DNA of 12,848 nucleotides from Gammaproteobacteria bacterium (GTDB lineage Bacteria; Pseudomonadota; Gammaproteobacteria; Pseudomonadales; Azotimanducaceae), in assembly GCA_003476445.1 (NCBI GenBank), contig DMUF01000025.1, positions 2,898 through 15,745 of the forward strand. The letters run 5' to 3'. The notes under the pieces were generated by a model. The model was given only the letters and a program-made list of their open reading frames with translations, ran no database searches and was not told where the DNA came from. The position numbers and the translations under genes are program-made. This document shows, in pieces, positions 1 to 7,396 of this stretch; position 1 is the stretch's first letter; each line of letters opens with the position of its first letter.

Positions 1-851
1 AGCGTGAATTCGCTTGGGTGCTGCGCGTGGCTCGCGTGACCGGCGATGCGCGCGAGTGGTTCGCGGTCGCCCAGGGCATCCTGCCCGCAGATGAGGAGCG
101 CCGACGCGCCGTCCGAGATCGAACTTGAATTCGCCGCGGTGATGGTGCCATCGGGTTTGAAGGCAGGCCGCAGCGTCGGAATACGCTCGAGGCGCGACCG
201 TCCGGGCTGCTCGTCATCTGTTACCAGGCTGCCGCCGACCTCGATGGGCGCAATCTCGGCGCGCAGGGCGCCGCTCGCGATAGCTGCCCGCGCCCGTTCC
301 ACGGATTGCGTAGCCCAGGCATCCATAGCCGCGCGCGTCAGCTGGTAGTCATCCGCCGTGGACTGCGCAAAGGTGCCCATGGCGCGACCGGTGGCGGCAT
401 CCTCAAGACCATCGAGAAACAGCGTGTCTTTCAGTTCGCCGTGCCCCATGCGCAGGCCCGAGCGCGCCTTGGCAATCAGGTAGGGCGCGTTGCTCATGCT
501 CTCCATGCCGCCCGCAAGCACGACGCGGGCGGAACCGGCGCGGATCAGGTCGGTTGCCACCATGGCGGCCTTCATGCCCGACCCGCAGACCTTGTTCAGC
601 GTGGTCGCGGGGCAGGCATCCGGTAAACCGGCCTGACGCAGCGCCTGGCGCGCGGGCGCCTGACGCAAACCGGCGGCGACGACGTTGCCCATGATCACCT
701 CGTCGACCTCACCCCCGGCGAAGCTGCTGCGCTGCAGGGTGGCGGCCAGCGCGTGGGCACCGAGAGCAGGTGCGGTCAGATCCGCGAGCGCGCCCTGAAA
801 GCTGCCGACCGGCGTGCGTGCGGCTGCGACGACATAGGCGTTGGTGGTCAT
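1..851 (-). CDS. Acetyl-CoA acetyltransferase (thiolase), 3' end missing
   Basis: Thiolase II family enzyme, expected to condense or cleave acetoacetyl-CoA/3-ketoacyl-CoA in the cytoplasm. About 283 N-terminal residues are visible out of a usual ~390, and the frame is open to the window edge. The active-site nucleophile is Cys89 in LNKVCGSGMKA, the position usual in biosynthetic thiolases. The family stretches GGMESMSNAPY and NSSSISDGASALL follow. The last visible residues, near HPSEFT, match the join to the C-terminal domain; the catalytic His and second Cys lie outside. The ATG at 851 is preceded by a strong GGGGAGA Shine-Dalgarno sequence about 8 nt upstream and starts the typical MTTNAYVVAAARTPVG N-terminus. 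It lies 54 bp downstream of moaB on the same strand, so it may share that transcript. Whether it serves fatty-acid degradation, ketone-body metabolism or polyhydroxyalkanoate synthesis cannot be told from the sequence. Confidence 0.93.
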   Translation of the reverse strand, partial: MTTNAYVVAAARTPVGSFQGALADLTAPALGAHALAATLQRSSFAGGEVDEVIMGNVVAAGLRQAPARQALRQAGLPDACPATTLNKVCGSGMKAAMVATDLIRAGSARVVLAGGMESMSNAPYLIAKARSGLRMGHGELKDTLFLDGLEDAATGRAMGTFAQSTADDYQLTRAAMDAWATQSVERARAAIASGALRAEIAPIEVGGSLVTDDEQPGRSRLERIPTLRPAFKPDGTITAANSSSISDGASALLICGQDALGDREPLARIAGHASHAQHPSEFT

Positions 852-905
852 GTCTTGAATTCTCCCCCCGGCAGGTTCAGTGGCGCGTTGACTGCGGTCG
901 CAAGC

Positions 906-1409
906 TCAGCGTTCGCGCAGTCGCGGCAGCAGCTCGACGAAATTGCACGGCCGAAATTTGGCATCAAGCTGGAAGTGCAGGATCTTGTCCCAGCCGGTCT
1001 TCACCGCGTTGCCTGACCCGGGCAGCGCGAAAATCAGGGTGGCGTTCGCGAGCCCGCCGACGGCACGGGACTGAATCGTGGATGCCCCGATCTCAGCGTA
1101 GGACACTTCCCGGAACAGTTCACCGAAGCCAAGGATGGTTTTATCGAAGAGCGGGATCAGCGCTTCGGGTGTGCTGTCGCGACCGGTGAAGCCGGTACCG
1201 CCGGTGGACAGAATCACGTCGACGTCCGGATCCGCGATCCAGCGCGAAACCACGGCTCGGATCTGATAGATGTCGTCCCGCGTCAACGCCCGGTCCGTCA
1301 GGCGGTGGCCGTCGGCTTCGAGCAGGTTCACGAGCAGATCGCCTGAGGTGTCATTGGCTGCCGTCCGGGTGTCAGAGACCGTCAGCACGGCACAGCGAAG
1401 AGCGCTCAC
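906..1409 (-). CDS. moaB: Molybdenum cofactor biosynthesis protein MoaB
   Basis: MoaB/MogA-family protein of molybdopterin biosynthesis (MPT adenylation-type fold), cytoplasmic. With a GTG start at 1409 it has 167 residues, close to the ~170 of E. coli MoaB. Visible signatures are AVLTVSDTR near the N-terminus, the pterin-binding STGGTGFTGRDSTPEA at 68-83, GFGELFR at 94-100, and QSRAVGGLANATLIFALPGS at 113-132. It ends in the DAKFRPCNF stretch typical of MoaB rather than MogA. An upstream in-frame TTG at 1451 would add 14 residues, but GTG 1409 has a good GGAGG 8 nt before it and gives the usual MoaB N-terminus. It is divergent from the carboxylase gene and upstream of the thiolase gene on the same strand. 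No other molybdenum cofactor genes are visible in the window. Confidence 0.93.
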   Translation of the reverse strand: MSALRCAVLTVSDTRTAANDTSGDLLVNLLEADGHRLTDRALTRDDIYQIRAVVSRWIADPDVDVILSTGGTGFTGRDSTPEALIPLFDKTILGFGELFREVSYAEIGASTIQSRAVGGLANATLIFALPGSGNAVKTGWDKILHFQLDAKFRPCNFVELLPRLRER

Positions 1410-1497
1410 GTCAAGCCCCTCCAAGTTCGATTCAACTTTCAATTTTCTCAATCAAAACGATGACTTACGTTTCAATAGCGGGGTTCTCGGTTTGCTT
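1410..1497. promoter_or_regulatory. Divergent intergenic control region, moaB / carboxylase
   Basis: This gap between the divergent moaB and carboxylase genes is clearly AT-richer than its surroundings, especially 1430-1476. It should hold both promoters. It contains two exact direct copies of TTTCAAT, at 1437-1443 and 1470-1476, spaced 33 nt apart (about three helical turns). Related TTCAA and CTCAAT words lie between them. The spacing would suit a protein binding one face of the DNA, such as the LysR-type regulator encoded further downstream, but that is inference. I could not settle on a convincing sigma-70 promoter for moaB. Confidence 0.5.
1418..1422 (-). promoter_or_regulatory. Shine-Dalgarno sequence that decides the moaB start
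   Basis: On the minus strand GGAGG lies 8 nt before GTG 1409. Translation from the longer in-frame TTG at 1451 would place this sequence inside the coding region and add an atypical 14-residue N-terminus. Confidence 0.6.
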
Positions 1498-1520
1498 ATG
1501 CGGAACCTCGTGGGTAGAGT
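1492..1520 (+). promoter_or_regulatory. Possible promoter at the start of the carboxylase gene
   Basis: TTGCTT (1492-1497) and TAGAGT (1515-1520) are separated by exactly 17 nt. The matches to the sigma-70 hexamers are only moderate (3/6 and 4/6). The -10 candidate lies in a small palindrome, GGGTA-gag-TACCC, at 1513-1525. If this promoter is used, the ATG at 1498 cannot be the start codon, and the in-frame GTG at 1552 would be the next reasonable candidate. Confidence 0.25.
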
Positions 1521-4500
1521 ACCCGCAAATTTCGCCCGAGTCCTTCTGTCCGTGGAAAATCCCCAGTTCGATGGCGATCGCCTGTATCGCACTGCCGAGG
1601 CGCTTGCTAAGGATTTCTCGCTCTTCCCCTCAAATGTGAGCGACGAGCCGCTGCCCGGTCTTCTTTCCCGCCGCGAGATCCTGCGCGAGAACGAGCGCCT
1701 CTCGCGTCTGGACGTCGACTCTTATATCGAGAGCGTGGTGGCGCGCGCGGAAGATCCTGGCCGCACACCGGCGCCCGAGGTCATCCGCCAGCTTGGCCGC
1801 GTGCTCGAGGAGCAGACAGACGGTCCGTTCTACGCCGCCATCGTCGAGATGGATTTTGTCGGCCAGCTGCGTTCAGTGGGTTTCATTGCCCAGAATCGCG
1901 CGGTGCGTAACGGCGTCTGGGGCCCGCAGCACCACCTCGCAGCCGCGCGCCGCGTGTCCATGTATTCGCAGCGCGCGCTGCCCATCGTCACGCTCATGGA
2001 CACCCCGGGGGCCGATGCGGAAGAGCAGGCGAATCGTAACAACCAGGCGCACAGCATCTCGCGTCTCATCGCCGAGATGAGCAACGTCGATGTGCCGAAC
2101 GTCGGCATCGTGTTCGGTCTCGGCTACTCGGGTGGCGCCATTCCGCTTGCGGCCAGCAACATGATTCTCTCGGTGCGCGACGGCGTGTTCAGCACCATTC
2201 AGCCGAAAGGGCTCGCCAACATCGCGCGGCGGCTCAACCTGTCATGGCAGGAATGTGCGAAGTACGTCGGCCTGTCGCCCTTTGAACTCTATGTGCAGGG
2301 CAACATCGACGGGGTGATCGACTTCGCGCCGGGCGAGACCGGTCCGCGGCTTGAGAATCTGCGCCTCGCGATCGTGCACGGGCTGCTGCGGGTCGAATCC
2401 AAGGCGCGCGAGTTCGTCTCCGAGAACCCGTACATCTTCGATCACTATCGCCAGAGCGTGGGCCGCTTCCTGCGTCCGTCGGATCAGCTGAAGAATCTGC
2501 AGGCGCGCGCCTCGATGAAGCTGTCGCGCAACCCGACCGAGTATCTCAATATCTTCGGAGTGACGTTCCGCTACCTGCGCTATCTGAAGGTGCGTCAGCG
2601 GATCAAGGCAACCTCGACCTCGCAGTACGGCCGTCTTGCGGAGCAGGATCTGCCCCGTGGCGAGCTGGCGGCCCGAGCCGACCTGGAACGGCGGCAGACA
2701 TTTCTGCGCTGGCTCCAGGATCCTGATCGCGTGGTCTACGATGACGGCCTCGCGCGCGCGTGGAAGAACTACCAGGAAAAGAAACTGTCCGTGCACGACG
2801 AGCGCGGACGCATCGCGCAGTTTCTCTTTGGTGAGCCCAAGAAGAATTTCGAGGATGCGCGACAGCAGCTGCTCGGCGCGGTCGGCATTTTTCTCTATAA
2901 CCGCTGGAAGTCGGATGCCGCTGGCAACCTGCGCGCGCTGATCAGACTTCTGTCGCAACCCGATGATGTGCGGCAACCGCTGCGCGGTAGTGATCTTGCC
3001 AATCCTCGGGCGCTGGCGACCGCCCTGAGCGGGGACGCGCAGCTCCTGCCGCTGCTGCGCGAACGCTTTACCCACGAGGGCAAAAAGCTGCTCGCGCGCG
3101 CCGGGCTCGAGGACAAGTCGGACGCCTATCTGCAGCACCAGCTGACGACAGAGCTCAATCTGGTCATCACGGGCGCTGCGCTGCGCGATCGGCTCGGCGC
3201 CAGCGCGGGCGGGCTGACCGAAGCCGTTTCAGGCAGCGGCGGTTCCTCCATCGCGGTCAACCGGGCGCTGCTGCAGGAACGGTTCCCAGGACTGATCGCG
3301 CCCGTGCCCGCTGTGGTGCGCACGCCCCCGCCCAATGACCTCACGGTACTCGATCTGCTCGTGATGGACGAACTGCGCGGCGACTTCATCATTGAGTGCG
3401 AAAACCTGCTGCTCTTCGATGGTATCTACGATCAGATCATCCAGAACCTGGACTCCATCGCTGAGGAAGCGCAGGCCCGTCAGGCGCTCTCGCGGGGCGC
3501 GCTTGCGCAGCTTCTGGATACCGCGGTCGGGCTCGCGGCGCGTGCAGGATCTGCGCCCGGCACGGCAACGACCGAGGACACCGCGCGGCGTCTGCGCGGC
3601 CAGTTCAACAACTGGTACAGCCGGGTCATGCGCATGCCGCGCGGCACGGAATTTTTCCGTGCCGTGGAGGAATGGAAAAAGGCCGCATTCCCGCACCTGT
3701 CCGACACCTTGTTTGTGGTGGTCACGCACCTGTTCGAGGGGCTGATCTACTCCTTTGTCCAGTCCGAGCGCGACGGTCGCAGCTATAACGGGCGCATTGC
3801 ACCGAGGAATATCGGTCGTAAAAAGGACTTCTGGAACCGTCTGAACATCGCCTATCGGGACCTTCAGATCCAGGACGTGCTGAAGCGCTTCAAGGGCCAG
3901 GGCGCGGTGGGTTACCGTCGTTTCATCGACACCTTCTTCACCGACTTCGACGAGCGTCTCTCCGATCTCCTGAGCTCAGACCCGTGTTCCTTCCCGGGTT
4001 TCCGACCGTCCATCGAAGAGGCGTTGAAGCGCGGTATTCCGCCCTGCGGCATCGTGACCGGTATCGGCACGTTCGCGGGAGCGGGCGGTCCGGTTCGCGT
4101 CGGTGCGGTCATCTCCAATGTGGATTTCCAGGCCGGTTCGTTCGACATGGCGAGCGCCGAGAAATTCTGCCGTCTGCTGGTCGACTGCGCGGAGCAGAAT
4201 CTGCCCGTGGTCTGCTTCATTTCGTCTGGTGGCATGCAAACGAAGGAAGGCGCTGGCGCCCTGTTTTCCATGGCCGCGGTGAACGATCGCATCACCCGCT
4301 TCGTGCGCGATCATGATCTGCCGGTGATCGTTTTTGGTTTCGGCGATTGTACCGGTGGGGCCCAGGCGAGTTTCGTCACCCACCCGCTGGTGCAGACCTA
4401 CTACTTCTCGGGCACCAGCATGCCGTTTGCCGGCCAGATCGTGGTGCCGTCGAACCTGCCGCTGACCTCGATCCTCTCCAACTACCTGTCCGCGGTGCCG

Positions 4501-6438
4501 GGGGCGATGGAAGGGCTCGTGCAGCACCCGTTCCTGCCCGATCTCGATGCCGCGCTGCGTCGCATCGATCCTGCGGTTCCGGTGGCCAGTGAAACCGTGC
4601 CCGCGGTTGTCAGCCGCGTGCTCGCCGGTATTCTCTCGCCAGAAAGCGCGGCGCCGGCGGTGCTGGCGCCGGTGGCGCATGGCGCGCGCGATCTCTTGCG
4701 TCCCACCCGACGCACGCTCATTCATGCCCGTGGCTGTACCGCGGCGAAGCTCATTCGCATCGCGCAGAAGAACGGCATTGAAGTCGTCCTCGTGCAGTCC
4801 GATCCGGATATGGAGTCGGCCGCGGTCGATATGCTGGGCCCGCGTGACACGCTGGTCTGCATCGGCGGCAACACACCGGATGAAAGCTATCTCAACGCGT
4901 TGAGCGTGATCCGCGTGGCGGAACACGAACGCGTGGATTCGCTGCACCCTGGCATCGGTTTTCTGTCCGAGAACGCCCAGTTCGCCGAACTCTGTCGCAG
5001 TCACGGCATCAACTTCATCGGGCCACCCGTGGGCAGCATGGACACCATGGGTAACAAGTCGAACGCCATCAACACCGCCATGCGCCTCAAGGTGCCGGTC
5101 GTGCCGGGCAGCCACGGGATTCTGACCGACGTCGAGCGCGCCGCTGAGGTGGCTGCGGACATCGGGTATCCCGTGGTGATCAAGGCTGTGCACGGCGGCG
5201 GTGGCAAGGGCATTCAGGTGGTGGACAGCCCCGAGGTGTTCCACGAAACCTTCCATCGCGTGACTGCCGAGGCGCGCAGCGCGTTTGGTAACGGCGACGT
5301 GTATCTCGAGAAGTACGTCACCTCCCTGCGACACATCGAGGTGCAGCTGCTCCGCGATGCCGCTGGCATTACGCGCGTGCTTGGTATTCGCGACTGCAGC
5401 GTGCAGCGTGACAAGCAGAAGGTGCTCGAAGAATCCGAGTCGACCATGCTCTCTGATCGGCTGCGGCAGGCCGTGCTCGCGCACACCGCGGCGATTGCGG
5501 ACGAGGTGGACTACATGGGTGCAGGCACCGTGGAGTTCATCTTCGACCTGGCCAACGACGCGGTGTATTTCATGGAAATGAATACGCGCCTGCAGGTGGA
5601 GCACCCGGTGACGGAATGGACGTCGGGCATCGACATCGTGACGCAGCAATTCCGCATTGCCGCGGGTGAGTCCATTGCCGACCTCGCGCCCACGCAGAAC
5701 GGCTATGCCATCGAGGCTCGGGTGACGGCGGAGCGCGTTCAGGTCGGTGCCAATGGTCTGCTCCAGTTCCGCCCGCATCCCGGACGCATTCAGGAATGCC
5801 ATTTCCCGCGAGAAGAGGGGGTCGAGATCATCTCGGCTGCCGGCGCTGACAAGCAGGTATCGCCGTACTACGACAGCATGATCGCCCAGGTGATCGTGCA
5901 CGCGGCGGATCGCGCGAGCGGTCTCGACAAGCTCCTCGGCTACCTGGGACGGGTGCGCATCACGGGCATCTGCACGAACATTCCGCTCTTGCGGCGGATC
6001 CTCGCGGACGAGGTATTCCGCGGTGGTCGCTACGACACCAACTTTCTGCCGCAGTTCCTGGCACGCATCGATGGCGACGCGCTCATAGCGGAAATCGAGG
6101 CAGCGGCGGGTGACGTGCAGTCGGGCATCAACGTCGAGGCAATCGCGATCGAGGGCAGCGACGAGCTGAAGGTGCTGGCGCCCGCCACCGCCATTTTCTA
6201 CACCACCCCGACGCCTTCGGAGCCGGACTACGTGAGCGTGGGCGATCGCATCTCGGTGCGTCAGACGCTGTGTCAGCTCGAGGCGATGAAGATCTTCACG
6301 CCGCTGCGGCTCGCGGATTTCAACACCGATGCCGTGCTTTACGACGAAGCCCGTCAGTACCAGGTGACGCGAATCAACCGCGCGAGCGGGCAGCAAGTGA
6401 ATGCGGGCGATCTTCTGTTCGTGGTGAAACCGGTCTGA
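1498..6438 (+). CDS. Single-chain biotin-dependent acyl-CoA carboxylase (AccA-, AccD-, AccC- and AccB-like domains)
   Basis: About 1646 residues. Predicted cytoplasmic enzyme that carboxylates biotin with ATP and bicarbonate and passes the carboxyl group to an acyl-CoA of unknown identity. Domain order: (1) AccA-like carboxyltransferase half, ~90-300, with MDTPGADAEEQ from 167 and the oxyanion motif GYSGGAIPLA at 209-218; (2) ~300-830, no domain recognised, apparently helix-rich; (3) AccD-like half, ~846-1030, with SSGGMQTKEG (909-918) and DCTGGAQASF (950-959), lacking the AccD zinc ribbon; (4) biotin carboxylase, ~1072-1520, with HPGIGFLSEN (1150-1159), GGGGKG (1233-1238) and EMNTRLQVEHPVTE (1360-1373); (5) biotinyl domain with an AccB-like thumb (1568-1578) and biotin-accepting Lys1598 in EAMKI. 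The halves of the carboxyltransferase are in reversed order. ATG 1498 has no clear Shine-Dalgarno sequence; GTG 1510 or GTG 1552 are alternatives. Any start before 1410 would run antisense into moaB. A LysR gene follows after 61 nt. Carboxylase identity is firm; the substrate is unknown. Confidence 0.9.
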   Translation: MRNLVGRVPANFARVLLSVENPQFDGDRLYRTAEALAKDFSLFPSNVSDEPLPGLLSRREILRENERLSRLDVDSYIESVVARAEDPGRTPAPEVIRQLGRVLEEQTDGPFYAAIVEMDFVGQLRSVGFIAQNRAVRNGVWGPQHHLAAARRVSMYSQRALPIVTLMDTPGADAEEQANRNNQAHSISRLIAEMSNVDVPNVGIVFGLGYSGGAIPLAASNMILSVRDGVFSTIQPKGLANIARRLNLSWQECAKYVGLSPFELYVQGNIDGVIDFAPGETGPRLENLRLAIVHGLLRVESKAREFVSENPYIFDHYRQSVGRFLRPSDQLKNLQARASMKLSRNPTEYLNIFGVTFRYLRYLKVRQRIKATSTSQYGRLAEQDLPRGELAARADLERRQTFLRWLQDPDRVVYDDGLARAWKNYQEKKLSVHDERGRIAQFLFGEPKKNFEDARQQLLGAVGIFLYNRWKSDAAGNLRALIRLLSQPDDVRQPLRGSDLANPRALATALSGDAQLLPLLRERFTHEGKKLLARAGLEDKSDAYLQHQLTTELNLVITGAALRDRLGASAGGLTEAVSGSGGSSIAVNRALLQERFPGLIAPVPAVVRTPPPNDLTVLDLLVMDELRGDFIIECENLLLFDGIYDQIIQNLDSIAEEAQARQALSRGALAQLLDTAVGLAARAGSAPGTATTEDTARRLRGQFNNWYSRVMRMPRGTEFFRAVEEWKKAAFPHLSDTLFVVVTHLFEGLIYSFVQSERDGRSYNGRIAPRNIGRKKDFWNRLNIAYRDLQIQDVLKRFKGQGAVGYRRFIDTFFTDFDERLSDLLSSDPCSFPGFRPSIEEALKRGIPPCGIVTGIGTFAGAGGPVRVGAVISNVDFQAGSFDMASAEKFCRLLVDCAEQNLPVVCFISSGGMQTKEGAGALFSMAAVNDRITRFVRDHDLPVIVFGFGDCTGGAQASFVTHPLVQTYYFSGTSMPFAGQIVVPSNLPLTSILSNYLSAVPGAMEGLVQHPFLPDLDAALRRIDPAVPVASETVPAVVSRVLAGILSPESAAPAVLAPVAHGARDLLRPTRRTLIHARGCTAAKLIRIAQKNGIEVVLVQSDPDMESAAVDMLGPRDTLVCIGGNTPDESYLNALSVIRVAEHERVDSLHPGIGFLSENAQFAELCRSHGINFIGPPVGSMDTMGNKSNAINTAMRLKVPVVPGSHGILTDVERAAEVAADIGYPVVIKAVHGGGGKGIQVVDSPEVFHETFHRVTAEARSAFGNGDVYLEKYVTSLRHIEVQLLRDAAGITRVLGIRDCSVQRDKQKVLEESESTMLSDRLRQAVLAHTAAIADEVDYMGAGTVEFIFDLANDAVYFMEMNTRLQVEHPVTEWTSGIDIVTQQFRIAAGESIADLAPTQNGYAIEARVTAERVQVGANGLLQFRPHPGRIQECHFPREEGVEIISAAGADKQVSPYYDSMIAQVIVHAADRASGLDKLLGYLGRVRITGICTNIPLLRRILADEVFRGGRYDTNFLPQFLARIDGDALIAEIEAAAGDVQSGINVEAIAIEGSDELKVLAPATAIFYTTPTPSEPDYVSVGDRISVRQTLCQLEAMKIFTPLRLADFNTDAVLYDEARQYQVTRINRASGQQVNAGDLLFVVKPV

Positions 6439-6445
6439 GGCGGAT

Positions 6446-6479
6446 GTCGGGGCGCGCCAACTCGAGGCCGCGTCCCGAC
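6446..6479 (+). other. Strong hairpin between the carboxylase and lysR genes
   Basis: The arms GTCGGGGCGCG and CGCGTCCCGAC pair over 11 bp (one G-U in RNA) around a 12-nt loop, starting 8 nt after the carboxylase stop codon. No T-run follows, so it is not a classical intrinsic terminator. It could be an mRNA 3'-end stabiliser, an attenuating structure that lowers lysR expression, or a Rho-associated end. It occupies most of the 61-nt gap, just ahead of the lysR Shine-Dalgarno sequence. Confidence 0.6.
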
Positions 6480-6499
6480 CCCCGGCGCAGGGGCACCCC

Positions 6500-7354
6500 A
6501 TGATCGAGAATCTCGAAACCCTCGTGGTGCTTTCCAGAACCGGCACCATGATGGAAACGGCGACGGTGCTGAAGGTTTCCCAATCCGCGGTGAGCAAGCG
6601 CATCGACGCGCTTGAGCGCTACTACGACCGCGAGCTGATCGAGCGCCATGGCCGGCGCGTCGTGCTCACCCATCACGGCACCCGGCTCGTGGAGCGCGTC
6701 ACGCCGCTGATCTCGGAACTACGCGGGGTCTTTCTCGAAGACAACGCCCTGCGCAAGGGCAAGATCATCATGGGCGTGTCCGAAGCCATCCTCGCCAGTT
6801 GGGGGCCGCGGCTCTTTGCCCGTGTGCAGGCACGCATGCCCGAAGTGGAATTCACCTTTCATGCTCAGCGCTCGCCCGTGGTGCTCGACCGGGTTCGCTC
6901 AGGTGAGTACATGGTGGGCATCTGTACCGGTTCGCCGGACGCCGACACGGATCTGCTGAGCGAAATCATTCGCCTGGAGCCCATGGTCATTCTGCCCTCG
7001 GGGCTCGCAGCGCTGGAATATCAGATTGGCGACCCGCTCGCTGTGATCACCATCGAGTCCAGGTCCGGTGCCTGGCGCTCCATCGAGGACGACATGCGGC
7101 GTCTCAATCTGCACCGCGCCGTCTCGCTTGAATCGTTTTTTTCCGTCGCGCAGATGGCGCTGTCCGGGTTCGGTCACGGACTGGTGCCCGAAGGTGTCGC
7201 GCGCACGCTCGGCGTGCCGGACGACCGCTTCATTCCGGTGAGCGACGCTGGGCTCAACCGTCCGGTGCGCTTCGTAGCGCGAAAGTCGATGTTCGCTCAG
7301 CCCCTGGTCCAGAATTTCTATCGTTCCGTGTCAGAATTGGCGGGCAGCGTCTAA
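6500..7354 (+). CDS. LysR-family transcriptional regulator
   Basis: LysR-type DNA-binding regulator of 284 residues, slightly shorter than the ~300 typical of the family. The winged helix-turn-helix fills about residues 1-60: the helix pair spans GTMMETATVLKVSQSAVSKR, followed by IDALERYYDRELIERHG and the wing RRVVLTHHGTRL. The C-terminal part (about 87-280) looks like the periplasmic-binding-protein-type effector domain; it opens with KGKIIMGVSEAIL, in the place where other LysR proteins have G-x-L-x-I-G. ATG 6500 has AGGGG about 7 nt upstream. It lies in the same direction as, and between, the carboxylase and GST genes, not divergent as is common for LysR genes. It may therefore be co-transcribed with its targets, with the divergent region at 1410-1497 a candidate binding site. 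The effector is unknown. Confidence 0.92.
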   Translation: MIENLETLVVLSRTGTMMETATVLKVSQSAVSKRIDALERYYDRELIERHGRRVVLTHHGTRLVERVTPLISELRGVFLEDNALRKGKIIMGVSEAILASWGPRLFARVQARMPEVEFTFHAQRSPVVLDRVRSGEYMVGICTGSPDADTDLLSEIIRLEPMVILPSGLAALEYQIGDPLAVITIESRSGAWRSIEDDMRRLNLHRAVSLESFFSVAQMALSGFGHGLVPEGVARTLGVPDDRFIPVSDAGLNRPVRFVARKSMFAQPLVQNFYRSVSELAGSV

Positions 7355-7396
7355 CGCGCTGCCGAACGTCCCCGTACTCGCGCAGAGAGGAAGCCC

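Noticed and set aside
1410..1451. Longer moaB from TTG 1451
   Set aside because: The GTG at 1409 has a proper Shine-Dalgarno sequence and gives the usual family length.
1270..1497. N-terminal extension of the carboxylase frame by 76 residues
   Set aside because: Most of it runs antisense through moaB, and the translated stretch is low-quality Ser/Arg-rich sequence. The start must lie after the divergent promoter region.
2242..3138. 298-aa antisense open frame in the carboxylase middle region
   Set aside because: It overlaps the unassigned block of the carboxylase, but the plus frame is continuous with conserved domains on both sides. The minus product has no recognisable features or ribosome site that I can support.
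3976..6603. 875-aa open frame antisense to the carboxylase gene
   Set aside because: It mirrors the well-conserved AccD-, AccC- and AccB-like coding sequence. The predicted protein is His/Arg-rich with no recognisable domain, as is usual for antisense frames in GC-rich genes.
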